Positions 1 to 9,548 are shown, counted from the stretch's first letter. The stretch is 30,813 nucleotides of DNA from Bacteroidales bacterium (GCA_029934165.1 JAOZMU010000002.1:1-30813), one strand, 5' to 3'. Program-made: numbers and translations. The notes: generated by a model from the sequence alone, not told the origin.

Positions 1-46
1 TTAGGTTAATAAAAAGCGTAAGAACTTTTGTAAGAGTACTTACAAA
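1..46 (-). repeat. Repeat A, copy 1 (partial)
   Basis: This is the hairpin end of the roughly 94-bp repeat A, cut off by the window start. Over about 40 bases it matches the copies at 4511-4604, 11028-11121 and 18869-18962. Here the terminal hairpin is most complete: TTTGTAAG, loop AGTA, CTTACAAA (8-bp stem, about 27-46). The minus label means it lies opposite to the 4511 copy. Confidence 0.8.
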
Positions 47-148
47 GGCGTTTTGGAGACAAGGATTGCGGTAGCAGATTGTTTTACTCGGATTGGTTTG
101 GTTTTCAAAAAATGTGTTGTTCGTAACCACTTGTCTATGAAACTACAA

Positions 149-300
149 GCGGCAGGGATTGTAGCGGTAGCTTGCCGAAGTGGATTGCGATTTTTGGCTG
201 GCGGGGCAGAGCGACCGAAGGAAGCTCCTGCGCCGACATTGCCAAAAACGCAAGGCACAAGGCAACTACAAGCGAAAAGCCCACGAGCCGCCCAAAAAAC
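149..300 (+). repeat. Repeat C, copy 1 (long hairpin, GC-rich)
   Basis: About 150 bp, clearly richer in GC than its surroundings, and repeated in reverse at 22040-22191. It folds into one long imperfect hairpin: 149-157 with 280-292, 167-176 with 261-269, 185-198 with 241-253, and the tip stem 200-212 with 224-234. The tip sequence differs from the other copy on both arms while pairing is kept. Short open frames cross it (for example around residues AAGIVAVACRSGL), but these are by-products of the repeat and are shared by both copies. Confidence 0.85.
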
Positions 301-315
301 AAGCTATAGACCTTG

Positions 316-416
316 TTAGAACGAAGATTAAATTAACCTATACCATTAATTGGTGTTTGTTGCTGATTTTTAGTCAAATAGCAAATCGTTGTCTTAATAT
401 TAAAAAGAGCATGGTA
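316..416 (-). repeat. Repeat B, copy 1
   Basis: About 100 bp. Its reverse complement matches 4973-5074 and 9451-9548 over nearly the full length, including the blocks CTTTTTAATATT and AATGGTATA and an end in GTTCTAA. It contains a small CTGA/TCAG-type hairpin that is weaker in this copy. It carries no coding signal. Confidence 0.8.
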
Positions 417-513
417 TTTAGGAATTGTATGTAGCTTATATTCAGGTTAATAGCAACGAAAAAAGTTTTATTTTTATTTAATTAATATATTAACGTACTT
501 AATTTTTTATCTT

Positions 514-3500
514 ATGAAAAAAATTTATATTCTATTATTTGCAATGTTTTTTATCAGTGAAGCTTTTGCAATCGAAGCTTATCCTGAATTGATTAATTTT
601 GTGCAGCCTGACGGTTCGAAAATTGAGATTTATCTCAAAGGAGATGAGAAAGTGAGATGGGCAGAGACAAAAGATGGTTATACGATACTTTTTAATGAAA
701 CTGGTTTTTATGAATACGCAATTATTAATGAAAGCGGAAATTTAATTCTGTCTGGAATAATTGCGGAAAACAAACAAAACAGGACTTCTAATGAAACAAG
801 TTTCCTCTTACAAGTAAACAAGCATTTGACTTATGATAAGTCTCAGGTTTCGTTGTTGAAACAGATGTGGAATGTTTATGAGCAGGAAGCAAAAAATCAG
901 AAGGCATTTCCTACAACTGGCGACCGAAATCTTATTTGTGTACTTATTGGATTTACAGATTTGTCTTTCACAAAAACACAAGCCGACTTTAACAGTTTGT
1001 TTAATCAAATTGGGTATAATGCCGGTAGTGCAACAGGAAGTGTTAAGGATTATTACTTAGAAAACTCGTGGGACCAATTCAATCTTACTGTTGATGTTGC
1101 GGGTCCATATACGGCTTCGCATGATATGGAATACTACGGCGGAAATGTTGGTGGTAACGACCAAAGACCCAGAGAGCTTGTTACAGAGGCTATTAACTTG
1201 GCAAATCCTGATGTAAACTTTGCCAATTATGATAATGATAATAATGGTTATGTTGATGCTGTTTATGTTATTTATGCTGGATATGGTGAAGAAGCAGGAG
1301 CTTCAGATGATGCTATTTGGGCACATGCTTGGAGTATTCCGTCGGTTACTTTAGATGGTGTTACAATTTCGCGATATTCTTGTTCTTCTGAGTTAAGAGG
1401 AAATTCTGGAACAAATTTAACAAGAATTGGAGTAATTTGTCATGAATTTGGGCACGTTTTGGGTGCGCCAGATTTTTACGATACAGATTACGATACCGGT
1501 GGCAAATACGATGGAACAGGAAGATGGGACTTGATGGCAGGAGGCTCATGGAATAACGGAGGAGCTACACCTGCTCATCATAACGGTTTTACTAAATGGT
1601 ATTATTACAATTGGCTTACTCCTGTTGAACTTACAACTTCGCAAGACGTTACGCTAAACAATATTGAAGATTATCCGCAAGCATATTATTATACAACACC
1701 GACATCAAATGAATATTGGTTTATTGAAAATAGACAACAAACAGGTTTTGATGCTGCTTTGCCAGGACATGGAATGATTATTTATCATGTTGACCAAGAT
1801 AATGTTGATGCGTATGATTATTCAAATGATATTAATGCCACACACCCCCAATATATGCACCCTGTCTGTGCAAGTGCGTCAACAAACCCAAATTCAACGC
1901 CTTCTTCTTATGGTACTATCAACGGAAGCGGTTGTCCATTTCCGGGAACTTCTAATGCCACAGAATTTTCTGATGCGACAACACCTAGTTCTACGGCTTG
2001 GAACGGAAACCCAACAAACAAACCACTAATAAATATTGCTGAAAATGGTGGTGTAATAACATTCTGTTTTATATCGTGTGCTTCTCCCGATGACCCGCAA
2101 AATTTCACGGCAATAGCGGCAGGTGAAAACCAAATTGATTTAAGTTGGGATTTAAACACAGATAACGACCCTATTGTTGTTGCATACAGTACAAATCCTA
2201 CATTCGGAACACCAACCGATGGTGTAAATTATAGTTCGGGAATGTCCATATCTGGTGGCGGCGAAGTAATATACAATGGAACAAATACTTCATATAATCA
2301 TGTTTCGTTAGATGCCAATACGACGTATTACTACAAAGCATGGTCGTTGATTAACGCCAGCCCCGATTATTCGCAGGGTGTAATTTCTTATGCCACTACT
2401 TCTTGCGGATTAATAACAAATTTTCCGTTTACGGAAGGTTTTGAAAGCGGGACATTACCAAACTGCTGGTCTTACGACGGAACAGAATGGACGTATCAAA
2501 ATGGCGGGCAAAGCGGAAATCCGGCTTCTGCTCATACTGGTAGTAAAAATGCACTATTCTATCATGGCTCAAGCACGGCTGATGTTAGTAAACTAATTAC
2601 ACCACAAATGGATATGAGTTCATTTTCTGATGCTACTTTAACTTTTTGGCACACTCAAGTAGAATGGCCTAACGACCAAGATGAGTTAAGAATATATTAC
2701 AAAACAAGCTCGGCAGGTAGCTGGAATTTAATAGCAACATACACATACGATATTACAAACTGGACACAGGAAACAATTGACCTTCCATCTCTAAGTGATG
2801 ATTATTATGTTGCATTTGAAGCCACAGGGCAATACGGACGTGGTGTAGCAATTGATGACATAAACATTTCTGGTTCGATATCGACACCAACTGCGACAGT
2901 TTCAGCAACACCCGATTGTATTACAGGAAGTGTAACTGTAAATTCCAATTTAAGTGGAAATCAAACTTTTTATTTAAGAAATAATTCCGGCGGTGCTATT
3001 GATAACTGGACAGGCAATGCTACTTCGCATGAATTTACGGGACTTGCAGACGGGACTTATCGCGGTCAGGTTTTAAACGGGTTAGCAACATCTACTTTAT
3101 CAGATGCTGTTACTTTGACAAACCTTACAAGTCCTACTCAACCAAGCGCAATTTCTGGAGAATCAGCACCTTGCGAAGCTTCTTCTCAAACTTATAGTGT
3201 AACAAATGTTGCAGGTGTAACTTATGCTTGGAGTTTACCCACAGGTTGGTCTGGGTCAAGCACTTCAAACGAAATTTCGGTTACAGTTGGAGCAACAGAT
3301 GGCGATATAACCGTTACTCCAACAAGTGGTTGCGGAACAGGTACGGCACGCTCATTGTCTGTTGCTGTGGATTATCTTCCGGCTCAACCAAGCACTATTT
3401 CTGGAGAAACAAATCTATGCGAAGGCACTCAGGAAACGTACAGCGTAACCAATATTCCCGGAACAACTTATGTCTGGAACCTTCCAAGCGGTTGGTCTGG

Positions 3501-4380
3501 CTCTAGCACAACAAATTCTATTGATGTTACCATTGGTACAATCTCAGGAAGTATTAATGTTAGCCCCGAAAATACTTGCGGATTTGGAACAGACAGAAGC
3601 CTCGCTATTACCGTAAACAATGTTCCGGCTCAGACAAGTTCTATTGTCGGAGAAGCAAATCCATGTGTCGGTAGTACTCAAACATATAGTGTACCAAACG
3701 TAACAGATGTAACTTATACGTGGGTTCTACCTGCCAACTGGACAGGAACAAGCACCACAAACGAAATAACCGTTACCGTTGGCGAAACAAGTGGTGATAT
3801 TGTAGTAACTCCATCAAATGACTGTGGAAACGGAACTACACGTTCACTAACAGTTTCTGCTAATACAAATGCTACTTCTATAACCCAAAACCCTGAAGAT
3901 GCAAGTGTAAATATTGGTAGCGAAATAAACCTTACCGTAGTTGCAGAAGGCAGTAACTTAACTTACCAATGGCGATTAGAAGGTAGCGATATAACAAATG
4001 CAAATCTGGCGACATATCAAATATTATCTGCAACTATATCCGATGCCGGAAACTATGATGTTGTTGTTACCGGCGACTGCGGAGTAGAAACAAGTGAAGT
4101 CGCTGTTGTCGATTTTACAACCTCTATTGAAGAGCTAAAGAACAATGGCATAAACATATATCCAAATCCTTCAACAGGATTGTTTACCGTAAGTTTCTCA
4201 AAAGAAGTCGAAGATGTTAAAGTAGCTATTTTAGATATTACTGGTAGAACGGTTTACAATCAGCTATTTGAAAATACGAACATTAACACTATTGATTTAA
4301 CAAACGAAGCCAAAGGATTATATTTGATTAGATTTAATATTGAAGGAAGAGTTATAACCTCTATTTTAATATTGAAATAA
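514..4380 (+). CDS. Secreted M6-family metalloprotease with T9SS sorting domain
   Basis: A predicted secreted zinc endopeptidase of 1288 residues, related to the immune-inhibitor-A-like M6 group. Seen: signal peptide 1-19; catalytic region about 130-500 with HEFGH at 310-314, followed by LGAPDFYDTDY and the WDLMAGGSWN block typical of M6 enzymes; a fibronectin-III-like domain (about 525-620); a MAM/jelly-roll-like domain (about 630-790); three PKD-like repeats of exactly 82 residues starting near 875, 957 and 1039; an Ig-like domain (about 1120-1200); and a C-terminal T9SS type A sorting domain (about 1205-1288, with NIYPNPSTG). The sorting domain implies passage through the outer membrane by type IX secretion and cell-surface anchoring or release. 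The substrate is unknown; host or environmental protein is a guess. The start is the ATG directly before the signal peptide. The gene stands alone, flanked by repeats. Confidence 0.93.
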   Translation: MKKIYILLFAMFFISEAFAIEAYPELINFVQPDGSKIEIYLKGDEKVRWAETKDGYTILFNETGFYEYAIINESGNLILSGIIAENKQNRTSNETSFLLQVNKHLTYDKSQVSLLKQMWNVYEQEAKNQKAFPTTGDRNLICVLIGFTDLSFTKTQADFNSLFNQIGYNAGSATGSVKDYYLENSWDQFNLTVDVAGPYTASHDMEYYGGNVGGNDQRPRELVTEAINLANPDVNFANYDNDNNGYVDAVYVIYAGYGEEAGASDDAIWAHAWSIPSVTLDGVTISRYSCSSELRGNSGTNLTRIGVICHEFGHVLGAPDFYDTDYDTGGKYDGTGRWDLMAGGSWNNGGATPAHHNGFTKWYYYNWLTPVELTTSQDVTLNNIEDYPQAYYYTTPTSNEYWFIENRQQTGFDAALPGHGMIIYHVDQDNVDAYDYSNDINATHPQYMHPVCASASTNPNSTPSSYGTINGSGCPFPGTSNATEFSDATTPSSTAWNGNPTNKPLINIAENGGVITFCFISCASPDDPQNFTAIAAGENQIDLSWDLNTDNDPIVVAYSTNPTFGTPTDGVNYSSGMSISGGGEVIYNGTNTSYNHVSLDANTTYYYKAWSLINASPDYSQGVISYATTSCGLITNFPFTEGFESGTLPNCWSYDGTEWTYQNGGQSGNPASAHTGSKNALFYHGSSTADVSKLITPQMDMSSFSDATLTFWHTQVEWPNDQDELRIYYKTSSAGSWNLIATYTYDITNWTQETIDLPSLSDDYYVAFEATGQYGRGVAIDDINISGSISTPTATVSATPDCITGSVTVNSNLSGNQTFYLRNNSGGAIDNWTGNATSHEFTGLADGTYRGQVLNGLATSTLSDAVTLTNLTSPTQPSAISGESAPCEASSQTYSVTNVAGVTYAWSLPTGWSGSSTSNEISVTVGATDGDITVTPTSGCGTGTARSLSVAVDYLPAQPSTISGETNLCEGTQETYSVTNIPGTTYVWNLPSGWSGSSTTNSIDVTIGTISGSINVSPENTCGFGTDRSLAITVNNVPAQTSSIVGEANPCVGSTQTYSVPNVTDVTYTWVLPANWTGTSTTNEITVTVGETSGDIVVTPSNDCGNGTTRSLTVSANTNATSITQNPEDASVNIGSEINLTVVAEGSNLTYQWRLEGSDITNANLATYQILSATISDAGNYDVVVTGDCGVETSEVAVVDFTTSIEELKNNGINIYPNPSTGLFTVSFSKEVEDVKVAILDITGRTVYNQLFENTNINTIDLTNEAKGLYLIRFNIEGRVITSILILK

Positions 4381-4400
4381 CCCAAAAATTTCCACCCCAA

Positions 4401-4496
4401 ATTATCATTCGGGGCTAACAACAAACCGTCCTACCGGACTTTTGCAATGAAACACCAAGTGCGAAGCACAACCTGTTGTTAGCCCACGATGATAAT
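4401..4496. repeat. 96-bp inverted-repeat element downstream of the protease gene
   Basis: 23-base imperfect inverted arms (4401-4423 and 4474-4496) share GGGCTAACAACA and ATTATCAT and enclose about 50 bases. The middle holds two short internal palindromes, around CCGTCCTACCGGAC and AAGTGCGAAGCAC. It starts 21 bases after the protease stop and may act as a 3' hairpin or terminator, or be a miniature transposon remnant. It occurs once in this window. Confidence 0.75.
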
Positions 4497-4510
4497 CATG
4501 GGAGTCCTAG

Positions 4511-4604
4511 TAAGTACTCATACAAAAGTTCTTACGCTTTTTATTAACATAAGTTGCTAATTCACAGCTTAGACGCGTCATAAAAAAATAGGTCTTAGAC
4601 CTTA
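4511..4604 (+). repeat. Repeat A, copy 2
   Basis: A 94-bp copy used here as the reference orientation. It runs from the GTACT/CTTAC hairpin end to the near-palindrome GGTCTTAGACC at 4591-4601. It aligns end to end with 18869-18962 and, reversed, with 11028-11121. It ends 25 bases before the FtsB/DivIC-like gene, so it may contribute to that gene's leader or promoter. Confidence 0.88.
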
Positions 4605-4629
4605 AAAATTATTTTCAAAAGAAAACGAC

Positions 4630-4950
4630 ATGAATATCATAGCAACTATTCGATTGATAATTAAAAACAAATACGCATTTACTTTCATCGTCTTTTTTGG
4701 ATGGATAGCTTTATTCGATTCTAACAGTCTGATTGACAGAGTAGATTATATTAGCAATGTCAAAGAATTGGAGAAAGATAAAAAGTACTACAAAAACAAA
4801 ATAACAGAGAGCGAAAACCGTCTGTTAGAATTACGCACAAACAAATTGAATTTAGAAAAATTCGCGCGCGAACATTACTATATGAAAAAAGACAACGAAG
4901 ACATTTTTGTTTTTGTTATAAAAGAATGGCAACCTTCTCTTGAAAAATAA
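4630..4950 (+). CDS. FtsB/DivIC-family septum formation protein
   Basis: A 106-residue bitopic membrane protein of the septum formation initiator family, which in other bacteria bridges FtsL and FtsQ in the divisome. Seen: a short N-terminal cytoplasmic part, one membrane segment (about 13-31, rich in F, I, V and W), then a coiled coil (about 45-80) and the conserved end LEKFAREHYYMKKDNEDIF (about 75-95), typical of Bacteroidota members. Length fits the family. It is a single gene between repeat A and repeat B, convergent with the next gene and sharing a terminator with it. FtsB and DivIC cannot be told apart here. Confidence 0.88.
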   Translation: MNIIATIRLIIKNKYAFTFIVFFGWIALFDSNSLIDRVDYISNVKELEKDKKYYKNKITESENRLLELRTNKLNLEKFAREHYYMKKDNEDIFVFVIKEWQPSLEK

Positions 4951-4972
4951 ATGAAAAAATTATACGCCTAAG

Positions 4973-5074
4973 TGCCATGCACTTTTTAATATTGAGACAA
5001 CGATTTACCATTTAACTGAAATTCAGCAACAAACAGCAAATAATGGTATAATTTAATTTAATCTTTGTTCTAAA
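4973..5074 (+). repeat. Repeat B, copy 2
   Basis: The reference copy of repeat B, lying between the FtsB/DivIC stop and the shared terminator. It contains the perfect small hairpin CTGAA-A-TTCAG and a wider pairing of TACCATTT with AAATAATGGTA. It is highly similar to 9451-9548 and to the reverse of 316-416. Confidence 0.82.
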
Positions 5075-5085
5075 AGTTTTGCAAC

Positions 5086-5118
5086 AAAAAAAGCTGTGTA
5101 ATTTACACAGCTTTTTTT
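5086..5118. terminator. Bidirectional rho-independent terminator
   Basis: A 10-bp stem AGCTGTGTAA / TTACACAGCT (5092-5112), flanked by seven A on the left and seven T on the right, so it has a U-tract in both directions. It lies between two convergent genes and can end both transcripts. Confidence 0.9.
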
Positions 5119-5131
5119 ATACGCAAGAATC

Positions 5132-8100
5132 TTATTTCTTCTTATTCTCAAAAACATCTGTAAGCATAAAATGCAATCTGTTTAGTATGTTTACCTCTGT
5201 TGTTCCATCATCGAAATCCAAAAATAAAATGTTCATGTCTGGATATAAATCTTTCACTCTCTTCTCTATCCCTTTAGATATTACATGATTGGCAATGCAG
5301 CCAAATGGTTGAAGACTAATCACACTGTTTACACCCTCTTTTGCAAATGATGCTATTTCTGCCGGAATCAACCAACCTTCGCCATACTGATTTACAAGAT
5401 TTATTATAGGTTTGGCAAGTTTTGCGGCATCTTTCAATTTATGAAAATGCAGTTTGCTTTTAAAACGCGAAAGAATTTTATTTGCTCGGTTTACGTATCT
5501 ATTGGCTAACATTTCTAAAAAAACAACGTAATAATCCGAAAACTCGCGACGTGTAACATTCGCATTTGTGTTTACTTTTGTGTTGATAAATCCCTGAGTA
5601 AAAAAATCTAATATTGGCGGTATAACCACCTCAACTCCTTTACCAATCAACCACTCAATAATATTATAATGTCCAAACGAATTATATTTTACGTATATCT
5701 CGCCAACAATTCCAATTTTTGGGTAAAACCCGCTATTCACAGGCACCGCATTAAAATCGCTTACAAGTTCTTCAAGCAAATCAAATACTCCGTTTGTATC
5801 GTTTGCCTCAATTATCGGCAGAGCCGTCTTGAAATACTTATCGCGCAGACGTAAAGAATCGCCCTTATTAGTTTCGCGTACAATTGTAGTATGATACAGC
5901 TTTGACAAAGAATCGGCGAAAAGTACGGCAGCAAAAACAACCTTCATAATTTTTTTCCACTCGACCTGAAACCCCGGTTGAGGGTTAAGTTTATCATTTT
6001 CAGTGCTTAATGCAACTATCGGAACATCGGAATATCCCGCAGCTACCATACCTTTTTTAATCAACGACAAATAAGTCGAAGCTCGGCATTGTCCGCCCGT
6101 TTGAGAAATTGTAACAGCAACATCTTCAGGCTTGTACATCTTTGTTTTCAGAGCTTTAATAACATCGCCAACAATAATTGTTGCAGGATAACAAATTTCA
6201 TTATTCGAGTATTTTAACCCATACTGAACAGACTCCTTGTTTGGAGCAGGCAAATTTATCATAGTATAACCCGCCAATTTATAAATGGCAGGCAAAAACG
6301 GTGAGTAAAAATCGCCAAATTGCGGACCAATAATAATTCGTTTTTTATCCTTTTCTCCAAAAATTGGAGTGTTTAGTCTTACTTTTTCTTTAACATCAGA
6401 ATTATTGCGCCCAAGTTTCAAAGACTCTACCATTGACCTTAATCTAAGCCGAACAGAACCAGTACTTGTTATATCGTCAACACGTATAACAGTATGATTC
6501 TTAGATTTTTGTCTTAATATTTCCACACATTCATCAACCGTAATTGCATCTGGTCCGCAACCAAAAGAGTTGTACTGAACAAATTGAACATTTTTGGGTT
6601 GTCGCGAAACCCAATGCGCAGCATTATAAATTCGGTTTGGATATGCCCACTGAGAAATAATTTGCAATTCGCCCAACTCCTCATTATCTAACTGACTTAC
6701 AATATCTTCTGTTATCACATCAACGCCAAGACTAGCCAAAATATCGGGAGTTTTGTGATTTATTAAAGCATCGACATGATATGGTCTTCCCGACAAAATA
6801 AATAGTAACCTATTGTTTTTAAGTGCATTATTAATAATATCTTGTCCTTTCCTTAATAATTCTGTTTTAAACTCTATTCGAGCTTCTATTGCAGCAGAAA
6901 ACGCCTTCGTAAATGCCTGTTTTCCAATACCTAAAGATTGCAAATATTTATAACAAGCCCGTTTCAGGAGTTTCTCATCGGCAAAATTAATTGTTGGAGA
7001 ATCAAATTGAACTTCAAACCTTTTTAATGGATTTACGGCACTTCGTATAACATCAGGATAGCCTGTTACTATCGGACAATTGAAGGAATTTGCAGCGTTT
7101 TTAAACTCTTGGGTTTCAAACACAACGATAGGATAAAATATTCTATCTACTCCTTTTTCTGCTAAATCGAAAATGTGTCCATGGGCGAGTTTTGCAGGAA
7201 AACAGATACTATCAGACATTACTGTACCTAATCCCTTTTCGTACAACGACATAGTAGAAGGCGAACTAAGAACTATCTCAAAACCACATTCGAGAAATAA
7301 CTTATTCCAGAAGGGATAATTTTCGTATAAATTCATTATACGTGGAATTCCTATGCGAATAGGATTATCCGTCTTAGTCTTTTTACTATCTACAAGTTTT
7401 CTATCAAATACTAAATTATTTTTAAATTCGACAAAATTAATTCCAAAATCGGTAGTGTTTCCTAAGCTCGTAAAATACTTTTCGCACTTATTTCCAGAGT
7501 AATACTTCTTCGCTCCTTCAAAAGTAAATTTTGTAATCATACAATTATTCTCGCAACCTTTGCAAACAGAAGCCTTAGTGGTATAATTGTCTATATTGGA
7601 AAGACTTTGCTGCAAATTAAACGTAGTCTTGACTGGGTTGTTATTCCGATAATCCGCATAAGCCCCCAAAGCAGCTCCATACGCACCCATAAGTTCCGGA
7701 ATATCAGTACAAAAAACTGTTTCGCCAGTGAGTTGCTCCAATGCTCTGTGCAAAGATGGATTTCGGAATGCACCGCCTTGAACTACAATATTTTGTCCTA
7801 ACTCATCTACATCGCTTATTTTCAACACTTTATACAGCGCATTCTTGATGACAGAAATTGATAAACCCGCAGAAATATCTGCTACTGAGGCATTTTCGCG
7901 CAAGGCTTGCTTAACCTTTGAGTTCATAAAAACGGTGCAACGAGTTCCCAAATCGACAGGCGATACCGCAGAACACGCCAGTTTAGCGAAATCACCGACA
8001 GAGTAATTTAACGTATTACCGAAGGTCTGAATGAAAGAACCACAACCAGAAGAGCAAGATTCATTTAATTCGATACGATTTACAATGCCATTATCAACAT

Positions 8101-9412
8101 AAATAGCCTTCATGTCCTGTCCACCGATGTCCAAAATAAACGAAACCTCTGGATTAAAATGCTTGGCGGCAGAATAATGCGCAATGGTTTCCACCAAGCC
8201 CAAGTCTATATTAAAAGCTGCCCGAATTAAATCCTCACCGTAACCTGTTACAGCAGTTCTCAAAATACGTATATCAGCTCCTATTGCCGAGATTTCTTCG
8301 TAAAGTTCTTTCAATCCGTACTTTACAGTCTCAACAGCCTGTCCGTTATTGTTTTTATAAAACTTAAATAATAATTTTCCAGATTCGTCAGTTAGGGTAA
8401 TTTTGGTTGTAGTCGAGCCAGAATCTATGCCTAAAAAAGAATTAATTGGCAACGAACCTTCGATTTTTCGTATCGGCACTTTCATCGTAATATTTTCCGC
8501 TTGCCAATTTACAAACTCCTCATTATTAGCAAATAAAGGTGTCAGTCGATGTTCTGCTTTTTTAGTATTCGTCTTTTTTTCCGCAATCGAAGCAACAACT
8601 TTTGCAAGATTTGTGGGTGCCAAACCAGCATCAATAGCATGAATTGCAGCTCCATAAGCCGGCAATAATTCTGGGTGTTTCGGCTTGAGAATATTTTCGG
8701 GGGTTAAACCCAAGTTTTTCATGAAAATCTCTCGAAGCATAGGCAAAAAAGAAAACGGACCACCAGAGAACATAACCTTTTCTTGTACATCAAATCCGCG
8801 AGCTAATGTATTCATTACCTGAATGGCAACGGCATGAAAAATAGAGGCTGCAATATCCTCAAGGTTAATTTTTCTACTGAGCAAATTTTGCACATCAGTT
8901 TTTCCGAAAACACCACAACGCGAAGCAATTGGGTATATATTCTTATACGAAACTGCCAGCGTATTAACTTCCGCTGGCGACACGTCCAATAGAGTAGCCA
9001 TTTGGTCAATAAATGCGCCCGTACCACCAGCGCAACTTCCATTCATACGTATATCTGGTGATTTAGATTGATGGAAAAAAATCATTTTTGAATCCTCTCC
9101 ACCAATATCTATCAAAGTTCTTACATCTGGATATTTCTTTTTGACAAACAGCGTTGATGCGACAACTTCTTGAATGAAAGCGATTTCCGAACGTTCTGAA
9201 ATTCCTAACCCGGCAGAACCTGTAACAACAGTACTAATTGAAATATCGCCATATTTTTTTTTAATATCACTTAATATTCCAACTACTGTATGATTAATTC
9301 GAGTGCTATGTCTCTTATAATCTGTATATAAAACTTGATTGTTGGCATCAAGTAAAACAACTTTTGCTGTTGTTGAGCCAACATCAATACCTAAATAACA
9401 ATTTTCACCCAC
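5132..9412 (-). CDS. Fused 2-hydroxyacyl-CoA dehydratase activase / dehydratase-like protein
   Basis: A 1426-residue protein combining parts that are separate in the HgdC/HgdA/HgdB (BcrA/BadF-type) systems. Seen: activase domain 1 (about 5-265) with DVGSTTAK, and Cys127 (GSCAGGTG) and Cys166 (SRCGVFGK); activase domain 2 (about 325-590) with DSGSTTTK, Cys453 (ESCSSGCG) and Cys492 (TRCTVF); a Cys cluster at 617, 620, 624 and 643; a DUF2229-like region (from about 685); and an HgdB-like region (from about 1060, CYPATIIVGD and SQTGGQCRAS). In the known family an ATP-driven activase dimer holding one [4Fe-4S] cluster passes an electron to the dehydratase. Here both activase halves are in one chain. 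The substrate is unknown, and this fused type is generally annotated only as activase-related. The start is GTG (CAC at 9410-9412); no in-frame ATG precedes the conserved CYLGIDVGST. It is a single gene. Confidence 0.88.
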   Translation of the reverse strand: MGENCYLGIDVGSTTAKVVLLDANNQVLYTDYKRHSTRINHTVVGILSDIKKKYGDISISTVVTGSAGLGISERSEIAFIQEVVASTLFVKKKYPDVRTLIDIGGEDSKMIFFHQSKSPDIRMNGSCAGGTGAFIDQMATLLDVSPAEVNTLAVSYKNIYPIASRCGVFGKTDVQNLLSRKINLEDIAASIFHAVAIQVMNTLARGFDVQEKVMFSGGPFSFLPMLREIFMKNLGLTPENILKPKHPELLPAYGAAIHAIDAGLAPTNLAKVVASIAEKKTNTKKAEHRLTPLFANNEEFVNWQAENITMKVPIRKIEGSLPINSFLGIDSGSTTTKITLTDESGKLLFKFYKNNNGQAVETVKYGLKELYEEISAIGADIRILRTAVTGYGEDLIRAAFNIDLGLVETIAHYSAAKHFNPEVSFILDIGGQDMKAIYVDNGIVNRIELNESCSSGCGSFIQTFGNTLNYSVGDFAKLACSAVSPVDLGTRCTVFMNSKVKQALRENASVADISAGLSISVIKNALYKVLKISDVDELGQNIVVQGGAFRNPSLHRALEQLTGETVFCTDIPELMGAYGAALGAYADYRNNNPVKTTFNLQQSLSNIDNYTTKASVCKGCENNCMITKFTFEGAKKYYSGNKCEKYFTSLGNTTDFGINFVEFKNNLVFDRKLVDSKKTKTDNPIRIGIPRIMNLYENYPFWNKLFLECGFEIVLSSPSTMSLYEKGLGTVMSDSICFPAKLAHGHIFDLAEKGVDRIFYPIVVFETQEFKNAANSFNCPIVTGYPDVIRSAVNPLKRFEVQFDSPTINFADEKLLKRACYKYLQSLGIGKQAFTKAFSAAIEARIEFKTELLRKGQDIINNALKNNRLLFILSGRPYHVDALINHKTPDILASLGVDVITEDIVSQLDNEELGELQIISQWAYPNRIYNAAHWVSRQPKNVQFVQYNSFGCGPDAITVDECVEILRQKSKNHTVIRVDDITSTGSVRLRLRSMVESLKLGRNNSDVKEKVRLNTPIFGEKDKKRIIIGPQFGDFYSPFLPAIYKLAGYTMINLPAPNKESVQYGLKYSNNEICYPATIIVGDVIKALKTKMYKPEDVAVTISQTGGQCRASTYLSLIKKGMVAAGYSDVPIVALSTENDKLNPQPGFQVEWKKIMKVVFAAVLFADSLSKLYHTTIVRETNKGDSLRLRDKYFKTALPIIEANDTNGVFDLLEELVSDFNAVPVNSGFYPKIGIVGEIYVKYNSFGHYNIIEWLIGKGVEVVIPPILDFFTQGFINTKVNTNANVTRREFSDYYVVFLEMLANRYVNRANKILSRFKSKLHFHKLKDAAKLAKPIINLVNQYGEGWLIPAEIASFAKEGVNSVISLQPFGCIANHVISKGIEKRVKDLYPDMNILFLDFDDGTTEVNILNRLHFMLTDVFENKKK

Positions 9413-9450
9413 GATAAAAGATATTAATTTAACATAATTAATTAAGAGTC

Positions 9451-9548
9451 CGGCACTTTTTAATATTGAGGTAATGATTTACTATTTGACTGAAAATCAG
9501 TAATAAACAGCAAAAAATGGTATAGGTTAATTTGCTATTTATTCTAAA
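9451..9548 (+). repeat. Repeat B, copy 3
   Basis: Same orientation as 4973-5074. It shares CACTTTTTAATATTGAG, the CTGA/TCAG hairpin, AATGGTATA and the ending TTCTAAAA. It lies 38 bases upstream of the GTG start of the activase fusion gene, pointing away from it. Confidence 0.82.

Larger units (their letters stand above)
1..513. other. Gene-free leader region made of repeats
   Basis: No convincing gene is present. The short open frames here run through repeat C and have no recognisable domain. The stretch holds, in order, a cut-off copy of repeat A (1-46), a degenerate head of repeat C (about 42-82), a full repeat C (149-300) and a reverse copy of repeat B (316-416). The last 95 bases before the protease gene are very AT-rich and presumably hold its promoter, but I could not find a good TTTG/TAnnTTTG pair. 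Confidence 0.7.

Noticed and set aside
53..319. Open frames across repeat C (both strands, also around 21991-22281)
   Set aside because: They reproduce the repeat in both copies, differ in start and length, and have no domain. The repeat folds as a hairpin, which explains the open frames.
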